Part shown: positions 38,801 through 50,661 of the stretch, piece by piece
Layout: each line of letters begins with the position of its first letter
Numbering within the stretch: the stretch's first letter is position 1
Source: Paramacrobiotus metropolitanus
Lineage: Eukaryota > Tardigrada > Eutardigrada > Parachela > Macrobiotidae
Reading direction: 5' to 3'
Assembly (NCBI RefSeq): GCF_019649055.1
Contig: NW_026570246.1
Coordinates: forward strand, 992,001-1,056,000
Length of the DNA: 64,000 nucleotides
Position numbers and translations under genes: made by a program
The notes under the pieces: generated by a model
Told to the model about the DNA's origin: nothing
What the model saw: only the letters and a program-made list of their open reading frames with translations
Databases searched by the model: none

Positions 38801-40235
38801 CAAGGTCGCGGATGGCGTTACCGGCAGCGGATGCAGTCCGATGACAAATCCTTCCGTCACCAACGGCACCTGTCTGAACAAGGACCAATTGCCCTCACAG
38901 TGTGCCGCCAAGCGATTCGCTAAATCCACCGGATGTGCGGACGATCAGTTCTGCTGTTTCGATTTCGGAAGTGTCCAGTCCGTGCAGTCCGCATCGCAAT
39001 GTGTACCGGAAACCGACCCGTCAGTAACAGATGGAAAGTGCGTGGCCAGTGATCAGCTGACGGCGCAGTGCGGCACCAAGTCATTCGCCCGGTCGTTCAA
39101 CTGTGCCCAAAACGAGAAGTGCTGTTTCGATCGCAATAAAGTCTCAACCGGGGTTAAAATCGACTTTGTCAACGGTAGCAACATCAACCTGCAAGTTGCT
39201 CACTGCACACCGAACAGCGAGCCGACCATCAACAATGGAATCTGTCTCAACGTCCGGGAACTTTCCGTGCACTGCGTCGACAAGTTCGCATCGCCGTCAC
39301 CAGATTGTCCGCGCCTCAGCTGGTGCTGCTTTGAAAATCCTAATGCAAAGGGCACCGAGAACACCGACACTCCCAATACTGATGGCAACCGCCAACAGAC
39401 CACGAAATCCTGCACGCCGAACAGTGACCCTACCGTTCACGATGGTATGTGTGTTCAGCGAGGTCAATTGAACACGGTGTGCCGTGGGGGACGATCGGGC
39501 AAGTCACCGGACTGCGCCAGCTCCGAGTTCTGCTGCTTCAACATCACTGTCGCCACCGACGCAGTCAAACTACCGCCGCTCCCGTCCTGCACACCCAATA
39601 CCGACTCCTCCGTCCACGATGGTCAGTGTATGAAGATGCGCGAGTTAAGCGTCAACTGTATCGATCGACGCGCCGCACCCTCGCTGGACTGCGCCTTCGG
39701 GCAGTGGTGCTGCTTTGGTGAATCAACAAGCGACAACACCTCTCCCGCTCCGGTTACCGACACCGTGGTCGTGGAACCCACCGTGGAGACTCCCGACTCG
39801 TGCGCTCCTAACAAGAACAAAGCGCTGCGCGGGCAGTGCATGACCTTACGGGACATCAACGCCAACTGTACTGACCGGCAAGCCGGTCCCTCGGAAGACT
39901 GCGAATTTGGTACCTGGTGCTGTTATGTGGAACCCGGTAAGAAATTCGTCACGGAGAAGGAGAGTATGCAGGCGGCGCCGGTGGTGGAGACACCGCAGGT
40001 GGTCGCTCAGGTCACAGCCGGACAGGCCTGTGTCCCTAACGCCGATCCCAATGCCACAGACGGAACATGTATGCCAACCAAAGATCTCAGGATAAAGTGC
40101 CGGAACCGTCGGGTGTCTAAGTCACCGCAGTGTAAATTAGGCCACTGGTGCTGCTTTGCTTCAGCGGAGCCGCTGGATTTTGCCGGCAATGTGTCACCGG
40201 TCGGGCGGAGTCTCAAGGGCCTCGGCACCCTGTAA
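20816..40235 (+). CDS. Cys-rich gene B: giant secreted protein with about 77 six-Cys modules
   Basis: Eleven exons: 20816-21032, 22521-24032, 24163-24516, 24584-24712, 25485-25985, 26063-29133, 29237-29452, 29533-32347, 32601-34120, 34339-35876 and 36063-40235. All junctions keep frame except one single-base break near 32624, so the product is about 5,348 residues. The ATG at 20816 opens a signal-peptide-like stretch (TILSAILIQW). A Gly/Asn/Ser-rich region follows, then about 77 modules of C-x12-C-x9-C-x10-C-x5-CC, about 460 Cys. Modules 1-12 have long Thr/Pro linkers and end mostly CCY or CCF. Later ones have short linkers, the motif (R/K)F(A/S)KS before Cys4, and end QFCCF. Modules 55, 73 and 75-77 have Trp just before CC. 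No transmembrane segment or catalytic motif is seen. Clip-like spacing is only a resemblance. A matrix, cuticle or secreted gel protein is the inferred role. Confidence 0.88.
26119..26258 (+). repeat. Coding minisatellite of Val-Thr-Gly units in gene B
   Basis: Nine-base units encode V-T-G, V-T-S and V-T-D about a dozen times in a row before module 9. The DNA repeats (for example GGAGTGACC alternating with GGCGTAACA) are imperfect, so the tract has aged or is held by selection on the amino-acid pattern. Confidence 0.85.
26906..27229 (+). repeat. Long Thr-rich mucin-like tract in gene B
   Basis: About 108 codons, mostly Thr with Pro, Ser and a few Arg, between modules 11 and 12. The DNA is a mixture of ACA, ACC and ACG codons. 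It is the longest linker in either gene and a likely dense O-glycosylation region. Confidence 0.88.
36838..39130 (+). repeat. Higher-order repeats of modules in last exon of gene B
   Basis: Modules beginning C-(V/I)-PET and ending NEKCCF start at 36840, 37665, 38664 and 39000, giving blocks of 825 bp (5 modules), 999 bp (6) and 336 bp (2). Members at matching block positions share subtype marks: SDKRFSKS, SKSQDCD or SKSKDCD, and EMCCFDR or QMCCFDR. Modules 69-70 and 71-72 are the closest pair. This points to stepwise multi-module duplication. Confidence 0.8.
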
Positions 40236-41318
40236 AGCGCAAAACGTACAAAGAGATGATCTACGCTCAAAATGATTTTCTGTGAATCTGTGGTATAACT
40301 GAAGTGTCTTGCATCCTTCGACGGCGAAAATGGAATGTTGGACAGGTTTTTTATGCGAATTGTTGGCTGCATTTCAGATTGTTATATGTGTGTCCAGTTC
40401 TCCTCGGGGTGCTGTGCATCTCAGTCTGCGGTTATTGTTATGTTCGTCCTATTGCCCGTTATTTCCTTATTATTTTTATTAATTTTGTTTATTCTGCTTT
40501 TATCGATTAAATATAAAAATAACGTCGTACGATGCCTGGTCCGTTTCAGTACGCACTCCTTAACGTAACTTGCGAACACAACGCAGACTTCAGGCTGCAA
40601 GCATAGAACTTATAAGATTAATTCACAGAAGTACAAATAAAAATCAGTAGAAGTACAGTTAGTAGTTACACTGCACCATTATCAGTTTTAATACAAACAT
40701 CGTAATAAGTACGCTTTTCGCTTCTAATTTAGCAATCTACTGATACTCAGCACTGAACAAAAGCGAGAAAAGCAAACGTAAATGGAATTAACACAAACAA
40801 TTTCCAGCCGAGATCCAGCTGGGAAATAACGTAGCTTGCCAACACATTTCTGACTTTAGGCTGCAAGTAACGTATTTAAAGAAGTAGAAATACAAATCAG
40901 TATAATTATACTGCACCATCATCAAATTTTAATACATTTTTTTTCACACCGTAATAAGTACGCTTTAATTTAGATACTGCACACCGTAATAAGGACGGAT
41001 TTAGATCCAGTAGGGAAATGGGATAGAATATTACGATTTACGAAATCTTGTGCCCGTACATTATTATAACAACAGCTTATTTTATAACAAACAGCAGCTT
41101 CAAATAAGTAGGTACTTTAATTTGTACCATATTTTCGCCAGTACATGGTTAACAGCTGCTTTTCGAAGTTGAATTCAGAACCCACAACTTTATTCGTCCG
41201 AACTAACTAACAAGTAATTCTAAGTTCGAATGACTGAAGAAAAGAAAGGCTAACAAAACAAATCCCAGACCTCGCGTTAAAAAACAGTGTAAGTATGTAT
41301 GATGTCCAGACAACTTAT
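40236..41318. other. Intergenic between gene B and PSMD8 (convergent 3' ends)
   Basis: No gene seen. AATAAA at 40636-40641 is a possible polyadenylation signal for gene B, and a variant ATTAAA lies at 40506-40511. An imperfect tandem duplication occupies 40570-40990. Confidence 0.5.
40570..40990. repeat. Imperfect tandem duplication
   Basis: A segment beginning near 40577 recurs near 40847. Shared pieces in the same order include AGGCTGCAAG, ATACAAATCAGTA-like text, ACTGCACCAT and CGTAATAAGTACGCTTT. The copies differ by indels, and the spacing is about 265 bp. Non-coding. Confidence 0.6.
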
Positions 41319-43396
41319 CTATACAATCTTTTCCAACTCCTTTGCATAGCTGAGCATCGTTTCGGCAACGTCCGAATATGAAAGGGCAGTATGATCAGCA
41401 ACATTGATTTCTCTATCGGTATCCATAGCATCCACATTCAGTTCATCCATAACCAAATTTCGTTCGGTGTCAAATACAAACGAAGTGCCTTGTTTCTTCC
41501 ATTTATTCTGTTTACAATGCAGTGCTCGTTATTTCGCATCGATTGATACCAATCACCTCACTGCAGAACAAATGTTTACCTCATCCGCAAATTTCTTCAG
41601 ATCCGCTTCCGAGTCCAGAAATAACATCTTTCTGGCGGTTTCCGCACTGATGACCGGACAGGCACGGCCTAGGCATTTAGCAATTTCTGCCCTAATGGAA
41701 AAGAAAGAATTTTCAGCAACAAATAACTACAAACGTCCCAAAAACTAATTTTTCGATGACCTTAATTACCGTACAACACAAGCTGCAATACCGCGAGACG
41801 CCTACTTGTAAAGCGCCAGTTTAAGTAGTAATAATTATTAGTGACAAAGTATTATTATTACTTTGTACTGTTTGTAGTACGCTTCTATTACTTATTAGCA
41901 AATGTATTAGGACGAGGTAGTCATCGAACAACAAACGTGGCAGCGAAATACCGTATCAAAAAGACTAAAATGTGGTTAAATTAACCCATCAATTTGAAAC
42001 GCTTACGTTTCACGGCAAACTTAACTCTATCTGACAGCACATTAACCAATCGAATGAATGGATCGCCCAAAATTCTAATTAAGTTTACCTGGTTGTCTTG
42101 GCAAGCAACTCCATAAAATACCCATAACTGGGCGCTGGGACGTTCTTGTGCGCCACGAAGATCTTGCTGAAGCTGCCCTCCATGAGACAGCGTTCCAGCT
42201 GCACGGGAAAGCGCAGATAGGGATCCTTCTCAATCGTATCCAACGACATGAGCTCCACTTCACTGTGGAAGTCACCCAGACGATTCTCCGCCAACAGTGA
42301 CAGCAGATACAAGCCCAGGAACTGATTCATCATGGCGGAATCCGCAATCCCGCCTCTGTAATACAGAAACATAATACATGGTTGATTTGAGCAAAATACT
42401 GTATCCGCATTGGAAACGCTGTACATATCAGTTTAATCGCACAACCCAGTAATGCCGATATTATTTTCTTTGAGAGCGTGAAATGCTTCCACATGTACCA
42501 ATGCAATGTGAAAACCCGATCTCTCATTACATTATTTTCATATAAAAATAGAAAACTCAAAGCACTGCAACTGCAGACTCACTTGACATCGTAGTAGTAA
42601 ACTTTCAACTGGTCAATGTGCCGCTGGAAGCCTTTGAGATCCTTGTCGAAAATAGCGAACTGAGCGCCCATTTCCAGTACGTCTCCTGTAGGCAAAATAT
42701 ACTATAAGTAGCAAATATACATATAAGGAAAATAATGCAGTGCATCTCCAAAATGAGCAAAATTTTTGAAATTCCGCTACCCCACATAAGCATTACATAT
42801 AGCAGGACAAAGCTATTATAATTACAGTACCATAATTATTCTGCGCGGGATAGTTCATTACAATCCACGATTGCAAACGACGGCGCAAGTGGAAATACGG
42901 CCCTAGTTTGTATTTGAATTTTGAGGAAAAATAATGTATCAGCACTGGAAACGCTGTACACATCACAGATTAATCGCACAGCCCAGTAATGCCGAGATTA
43001 TTTTCTCTGAGAGCGTGAAATGCTTCCACATGTACCAATGCAACGTGGAAGCCCGATCTCTCATTATATCTTCTAAACACTAAACACTAAACAGCCCTGC
43101 TAATATTGCATTGTGGAGACTCACTGGCCAAGATAATTTCTTGCTTGGACGCTTCGCCCTCTGTTGTCGGGATAAAATGGTGTTCCGTTAAGGCTACCTG
43201 TTAATATACCAACTTTATTTACTACGCCCAATACTGAAGAAACAACATTTAAGAAAGAACAGCATGCCATCAAGCCATAGCGAACCTTCAGGTTGTTAAG
43301 CAGTGTTTCGCATTTCTTCTTCTCCATAGGACGCTTGTTCCATTCTTCAGTGAGCTGGCGATACAGTCCCATCACGTTCTGCAGGCCGATCGCCAT
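41319..43396 (-). CDS. PSMD8: 26S proteasome regulatory subunit Rpn12 / PSMD8
   Basis: Six exons: 43396-43286, 43197-43125, 42685-42583, 42355-42089, 41691-41580 and 41507-41319. They join in frame to 284 residues, close to the classical length of this subunit. Rpn12 is a PCI-domain lid component of the 19S regulatory particle, acting in ubiquitin-dependent proteolysis. Diagnostic segments are DVLEMGAQFAI, DQLKVYYYDV, NQFLGLYLLSLLAENR with FHSEVE, the PCI-region LERCLMEGSFSKIF, and the conserved end YAKELEKIV. The start at 43396 (MAIGLQNV) is the best methionine before the conserved helix; an upstream in-frame methionine exists. The donor of exon 1 (GTTCGC) is weak. Two introns hold copies of one repeat. 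The gene is divergent from XPO7, so the two may share a promoter region. Confidence 0.93.
42392..42541. repeat. Dispersed repeat, copy in PSMD8 intron 3
   Basis: About 150 bp closely similar, in the same orientation, to 42921-43073 in intron 2. The best-conserved part is GAGAGCGTGAAATGCTTCC and the flanking ACATGTACCAATGCAA. No inverted ends were recognised. Confidence 0.85.
42921..43073. repeat. Dispersed repeat, copy in PSMD8 intron 2
   Basis: Second copy of the 150-bp repeat at 42392-42541, with scattered substitutions and small indels. Each copy lies a few tens of bases from the donor site of its intron, on the downstream side in gene orientation. Confidence 0.85.
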
Positions 43397-44479
43397 CTTT
43401 GCACACGTAATTATTAACTGCTGGATCCGATTAATCACAAGATATTGCTAGACGAGAAACCGAGAAAAGCTGTAAAAGGCGGCCAATGAAGAGTACCGCT
43501 AAAGTTTTGTAATTGCAAAATGAAAAACTGTGATTCCGTGAAAGCGCCGAGAATTCGGACTTCTGGACTCGTTTCCGCAGTACAATGTGAACAGCAATCA
43601 AAGACACGAACTCAGAACGTCAGCCCTCTTCGGTGAATATTCAAACTAATCCTAAATCAAATACTCCAAAATCGACTATCGAAAGAGTTTCATGAAAGTT
43701 GCGGACAAGATTTATTTTCTGATTTGGTATTTATTTCAAAGTGAAACCGAAACGAAAGAGAAATCTCAGAAAACGAGAGAAGTACAAAAATGTTTGGTCA
43801 TCATGGGGGAACGCGATTGGCCATAAGTCACGTAACCATGCCTCGTTATACTGCCGTCTGCCGAACCGCTGATAGATCTTTAGGCAATTAGGCTTAAAAG
43901 TTAAAACGTTTACATCAAGGCTTTTACTTAAAATTAAATCAAGTTATTAAAAATTCAGTTTCCAAGATTTTCAATTTCCAGTTTTCGAATGTGGAACAAT
44001 TAAAATTCCTCCGTGCATTTGTATCAAGTACTACTATCAACCAACAGCGCTTGCAGAAGTTGTTCGGCTCGCTACTGTTAGCGCTCAGGCCCGCGTGCCA
44101 AATCTTTGGTAACACGGTATTTTCAACATCCCAAAAATATACAGAAATAAAAAATACCACAACGTACGCGGTGCATATGAAATGATCACTTAATTTTCAC
44201 GAGTTCTCTTCATCGATCAAAAGAGGATTTGCTTTCAGCTGGCTTTCTTTGTTTTTGACGGTTATGACAATTTTCCGTTTTTATTTTTCATTCTTTTACA
44301 CATACTGACAAAATTTTCCGCATTATTGTGGGTAGTACGGTGAAGTAAGATCACACAGCGAGCGGCTCTACCGACTGTAAAGCTGCGCTGACAGTGAATG
44401 TTTACGTGATCTTGTCGAGTAGATCGTGGACTCGTGGTCGCGATATTGTCACAGCCGTTTACCATTTGGATTAATAAAA
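43397..44479. promoter_or_regulatory. Divergent promoter region between PSMD8 and XPO7
   Basis: About 1.1 kb separates the two start codons, and both housekeeping genes must be transcribed outward from here. No TATA box or other specific element could be assigned. The short reading frames in it have no support. Confidence 0.5.
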
Positions 44480-47400
44480 ATGAATAGTCTGGAGCAGGTG
44501 CGATTCCCCAACTGATCTCCGTGAAATTCTCTATGGTAAACCGAGTTGTGCTTGCAGGAGGTGCTTCAGATCGAAGCCTTTTGCCGACAGTTGTACGAAG
44601 CGGCGAATCCCGTGGTGCAGAAAGAGGCCGAGCGGGCTCTGCTGGGGTTCGCGGAGAGCCCGGATTGCCTGCAGAAATGTCAGATGCTGCTGGAACGGGG
44701 CCAGGTGGGTAGAGAAAATTATCCCGTTAACGGTACTGTCGTTTGACTGGTGTATTGGCCGTTTTCAGTCGCCCTACTCCATCGTGCTGGGCCTGAACAC
44801 CCTCGTCAAACTCTGCTCCAAGCAGCCCATGCTTCCACTTCTCCAACGCATCGAAATCAGTACGCACCAGATATCTTTGAAGTTTCAGTATCGGCAAACG
44901 ATGTATATTTTTGCAGAAAATTTTGTACTGAATTTCCTCTATTCCAATCCCAAGTCCCTGCCGTACATTATGCAGGCGGCCACCAAAGTAGGCTTTGTTT
45001 TGGTTTGCTGTCGTATCAAGTGACGCACTACGAAGAGCGAATGCGTGTTGTTTTTGTAGTTGTTTGCAACAATCGTAAAATACGGATGGTATGATCGCGA
45101 AAAGGACGACTTTGTCTTTCGCAACGTCATCGATGATGTGTCTAAATTTATCCAGGTGGGACTGATTGTCCGACGTTGATTTGTATTCACTTCCAATTAC
45201 GCTGGGAATTTCGTTTTCAGGGAAGCATGGAGCAAAGTGTCGTTGGCGTGCAATTGTTGACTGCGCTGACCGTGGAAATGTGTCATGCTGGCGGGGTAAA
45301 CTGATTTCACTATTTATCTGCAAATTTTCTTTTAAAAAAGTTGCCTCTTCTCTATTATTGGTGTGTGCTGAATCGCATTTTGATGTTTATATCGCATAAA
45401 TTAAACGTTTTGCGTTAAGTACTGCGTTGTGGGGGAGATATCCGTTATTTAACTGGCCGCTGAGGGATTTGTTGCGTTATTCACAGGGCGAATCTTCGCG
45501 GTCATTGACGACACATATCAAAACCTCATCGGCTTATCGTGATAATCAGCTGTATGATATCTACAAACTGTCCTGCACATTACTGGATGGAGCGCTGAAA
45601 AAATTGCAGAGTCAAAATCTTGATGAAACGCAGGTAATTTGTCTAATTGATAATAACTAATCTATCGTACGAATTTTGGTGTTTTGCTTTCTGTTGCGTC
45701 ATTATTTTGCTTTCGTCATTCGCAGAGATCGCTCTTCTCCAGTCTGCTCAGTTTGTCGCTATCATGCCTCTCCTTTGATTTCATCGGGACTGCCTTGGAC
45801 GAGTCAGATGATTCCAATACGATCCAGATTCCGGCTTCGTGGCGCACAAGTGAGCTCAACAATAGTTTCTTCTGATGCGTCATTTTGGTGTCAGTTTGTA
45901 TTGGCGATTCGTGATATTCTTTACTTCCGCAGCTTTTTTGGATCTGGAGCATTTGAAGCTGTTTTTTACGCTATACGCCACCATTCCGCCTGCAATTGCG
46001 CATTTGGTAAGGTTTTGTAAAATATGAGACTTGATTTGTTTTCGGATGTGGCAGCGTTTGTTTGGTTTAGGCTCTTGGAGTTCTAATCCAGTTGGCTTCG
46101 GTTCGTCGTTCCATATTCAGCAACACAGAGCGTTCAAAATATTTGAATACGCTAATCTTCGGTGTTCGGGATATCCTGGAAAGCCATGCCGATGTAAGGA
46201 TGGGAGATCATTAGTGAAATTAATAATTTTTCGCTTTTAATTAAAGCTTTACTGTGTTTTCACAGACCCTGGTTGATCCGAGTTGTTACCATGAATTTTG
46301 CCGTCTTCTCTCTCGACTGAAAGCCAACTTCCAGCTGAGCGAACTTATGGAGTCAGACAATTATAGTAGCTTTATTCAAGAGGTTGCCAAATTTACTGTG
46401 ATGAGTATTCAGGTAAGATTAGCACTCAGTTAAATTCACAGCACTTTATTTCGCAAACTCATGCTAGCCGCAGTAATTTCGTTATCACTTTTGATAAAAT
46501 TATTAACGATTGTTGTTTGCATTGCAGCATCTTCAATTCTCCCACAATAGTCTGCACTATATTCTCAGTTTATGGCAACGTTTGGTGGCATCTATGCCGT
46601 ACGTGAAATCCAGTCAGCCCTCACATTTGGACACCTATGCACCGGAAGTATCGCGAGCTATGATTGTTGCTCATCTGGATATGGTTACTCATGTCATCAA
46701 TGATGGCTTTGAGGATCCGATTGAGGATATCGGACTGTTGCAGCAACAGCTGGATCAGTTTGCTATTATCGTGCGGTGTGAATACGAAAAGAACTGCTCC
46801 TTTATGGTCCAGCTGTTTGATCGCTCTGCACGTCTTTATGATGATCTGCTCCGTAAGCAAGGAGGAGCCGAAAATGAACTGTTGGTAGAAGAAGGTGAGC
46901 ATTTGTTGTTGGCTCATATTTTTGTATTTGGGAAGAATTAGTAATTGCATTCGCTCAGTAAGGCACAAAACTTCATGCTTTCGTTGTGATATTCATTTCC
47001 ATACATAAAGCATCCATTTTAATCTTATCTGCTACGATATTCATGAGGTTTGTTTTGTGTAGAGCGTTTGGCATGGCTGGTGTACTTTATTGGAGCCGCT
47101 GTCAGTGGACGGATTGCTTATGCGGCATCCGAGGAAAGTGACGCCATTGATGCACAGTTGATATGCCGGTGTGTTGCAACATAGCTCAGTTAATTTACTC
47201 ATGCTTTGGTTTATCAGTACTTTTTGTTGAAATAATTTGTAGAGTGATGCGGTTGATGAGCTACACCGATAGTCGACTGAACCGTCGGAAGAGCGAAAAA
47301 TTGGAGTTGTCACTGTTACAATTTTTTGAAAGTTTCCGTAAAGTATACATCGGTGACCAGTCTCCCAAAGGGGTACGGAATGCTTGATCTCGTGTATATG

Positions 47401-50191
47401 AAAGCTCTGTTGAACGATTGTAATGGGATGCCGTTGTTTGCAGGTGTATCGCGTAATGAAGAATGAACTGGGTATCGATGACGAACTGATGGTGATGAGT
47501 ATTATGATCCGCAAAATGTACGGTGGCCTCTGGATAACAGATGATAGATTTTAAAGATGTGTTTACGTTTCAGTGTGACCAACCTAAAATTTTGGGGGAA
47601 CAGCGACAGCGTCGTATCCCGTAGTCTGCAGCTTCTCAACGATCTTTCTATGGGATACAGCAGTATTCGACGTATGGTCAAGCTGGATGAAGTTCAGTTT
47701 TTGCTGAAAAATCATACGGTTAGCGACTGGTTTATCAAAACGCAAATCCGTATACTTGGCCTGTTATTTTGTATTGAACTTGCATGTGCCTACTCCTAGA
47801 GTGGGTGCTGCTAACGTGCTACCTAGTTGCTGCTAACTAGTTTTCCGATTTCAGAGTGAACATTTCTCGTTTTTGGGCGCTAATTCTACATTGGGTGATT
47901 TGAAATGCCGTACTGCATTCTACGCCTCCTTAACGCGGCTGTTAATCATTGAACTGGCAGAGGATGAGGATAAACTGGATGAGTTCATGCGGCCAATCGG
48001 AGGTACGGTGTATTTCTCTGCGCTCCTTTTGGCAAATGATATTGGTAGGGCACTGACAGTACTTCTAATGTCTTCTATACATAAAGGATAGCTGGATCAG
48101 AGAATATCAGAACATCGAACTTCAGGGATTTGCTTAATTTCTAATTTTGCAGTGGAATTTGAGGAACTGGGTAGACTTATGACCCACGCCGGTACTGCCA
48201 TGTTTAACGAGCGCGAAGCAAAACTGGCGGCAATCGGCATCGCGAGAGACCTCCGAGGAATTTCATCCGCTTTGCTGAACCGTACATCATATATTTTATT
48301 CTTTGACTGGATGTAAGTGATATTTCTTTAATTTATCGATTTGTCGGATGAAACGATATGTCGCTTTCGATTAACTGAGAAAATTTAGATTGTTTTGTAT
48401 TTAATAGAATAATGATGAAATTTTTACCATTCTACAGTGTTGTTCGGTATTTTGCAGATATCCCAAGTACCTTAACGTGTGCCAGCGCGTTGTTGAATAT
48501 TGGTATTCGGACCCCGCTGTGACGACACCTATGTTGAAATTCATGGCAGAATTGGCACAAAATCGCTCGCAGCGGATACAGTTTGATATCTCGTCTCCAA
48601 ACGGGATCTTGCTCTTTAAAGAAATTAGCAAGATGTTCACCGTCTACGGTATGAGGTTGTCTGCTCATATTTAACCTGACCACGAATTCTGATTGATTCT
48701 ATCGCAGGTACGCGCATGCTGACCATTAGTGACATTCCAAAACAGGATTTATATCCCCGCAAGTTGAAGGGCGTCGCCGTGGCACTCACCATGTTCAAAT
48801 ACGCTCTCATGGGCAATTACTGCAATTTTGGTGTTTTTCTGCTCTACGGTGATCGCACGCTGGACGAGGCGCTACAAGTTCTCATTAAACTGATCACTTC
48901 AGTTTCCCACTCTGATCTCCTGGTACGACGTGGTTTTTCCTGCCCGTTGCACTAGTTGGGTATTCATTCAATATGTCTGTGATGTTTGGTAGGAATATCC
49001 AAAACTCGGTCAGGCGTATTACTCCTTACTCGACGTTGTCTCTCTGAACCACATTGACTTCCTGATCAATGTGGATCCTCCAGTGTTTTTATACATTCTT
49101 ACCAGTATTTCCGAAGGGATAAATTCTCTCGGTAGGTTAATTGTGCATGTAATTTTTAATATTGTTACCGATGCCAGACAGTTTCAAGCTATTAGGTTCA
49201 AAAGAACCGTGAAAATACACATGTGTGCTGTTGTAGAAACTGTTGTGAATTCAGCCAGCTGCTCCTCGTTGGACAACATCATCACCGCTTTATATAGGGA
49301 AATTCAGCGTCGCCACAAGCATCCTGAATTGGCTGCCACCGAAAATCGTTCCTCTGTGTTGCGCATCTACGAAGTGCAGCCGCAGCTTTTCCAGCAGCTG
49401 ATGACAACAATCTTACGCATTGCTATGTTCGAAGAAGGACGCAATCACTGGAGTCTTTCACGGCCGTTATTGGGTCTGGTCCTTCTCTGCGATCAGGTAT
49501 AACTGACAGATTTGCAAGCTTATGATTTTAACGCATCTGCAGTGTTTTTTTTATTATAGTGAAAGTACTCACAGATATTGATAAAGTTTTCATTTAGCAT
49601 TTTCAAGAATTGCAACCGCGCATTATACAATCATTTCCCGAAGACAAACGGGGTCAGGTTGCCAACTGCTTTACCATCTTGATGGATGGAGTGGAGCGGA
49701 ATTTATCAAATAAGACTCGCGACAGGTACAGTTATCTTGAATAGAACAAGTATAATCCTCAGTTTGTAATTCGTAAAGATTTATTTTTGATTATTTTACG
49801 TAGTAACCATAGGTTTACACATTACCGTTTGGGTAATGATGTGAACACTTGCTTACAGATTTACACAGAATTTATCTTTATTCCGTCGTGAATTAAACGA
49901 GACGCAGAAAGGGCTGGACAATAGTAATCCCATGCTGGACTGGATTGCTATGCGTGAAGAGCTGGATAAATTTTGGCTGCGTCTGAACTCTGAGTTCACC
50001 GGCAGTGGAGGTGCGTTCGTCGATTTTGAATGAAAAAACAATGGATTGAATGGCGCATGCAATGTTAGTGCGATGTTGGCTTCTTTTTGCTTGATGCTTA
50101 ACGGAAATATATTTGATGTGCTGCTTGCGCAGGTGAAATGGTCCTGATCTACGAACCACCATCCAGCAAGACTGTGAGTTTTCTCATGTGA
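44480..50191 (+). CDS. XPO7: Exportin-7 (RanBP16), nuclear transport receptor
   Basis: Twenty-five exons can be joined in frame to about 1,128 residues (human about 1,087): 44480-44497, 44558-44704, 44769-44859, 44917-44987, 45060-45155, 45221-45295, 45487-45633, 45726-45849, 45933-46006, 46071-46193, 46266-46412, 46528-46894, 47063-47168, 47243-47372, 47444-47517, 47574-47718, 47855-48002, 48153-48312, 48458-48648, 48708-48922, 48993-49131, 49237-49496, 49598-49725, 49859-50010 and 50133-50191. It is an importin-beta family export receptor that binds RanGTP and cargo through stacked HEAT repeats. Orthologous landmarks include [73 protein letters not shown] and [10 protein letters not shown]. 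The last exon, ending in a short unconserved tail, is the least certain. Exon 2 may begin three bases later. Confidence 0.95.
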
Positions 50192-50661
50192 CGTGCTGTG
50201 GCACTGGACACGGCTAGCCCCAGTTTATATTGATTGTTTGTCGTTTTTTGGCGGGGTTATTTTGTGGACTGCAGAATTTTCCTTCGTTTTTACGCTTTAT
50301 TTGTCATCTGTTGCAATGGCCTGCGGTTCAGGCCTTTCGGTTTTTTGTATAGGATCAACCCGCTCAGTGCAGCTCTCGGAAACGAACAGACTATTGAATT
50401 TTTATGTTCGGTGTACAGAGAGAAGCGGGGCTGGTTATTTCGAGTTTCATCTGTGAATCTACTATAAAGACGATGCGTACGTTGCTTCATACACTGCTTT
50501 CATATCGGTTCTGACACATCAGTTCAGTTTATCTCGTTTAATTTATTTGTAAGTGATAACTATCACGACTGCGGCTATGCTCTGATGCTATTTCGGATTC
50601 TGATTAGTTACTGACGCGCTGAGCAATTGTGGCATGGTGGGTACTGAGTCTACTGACATAA

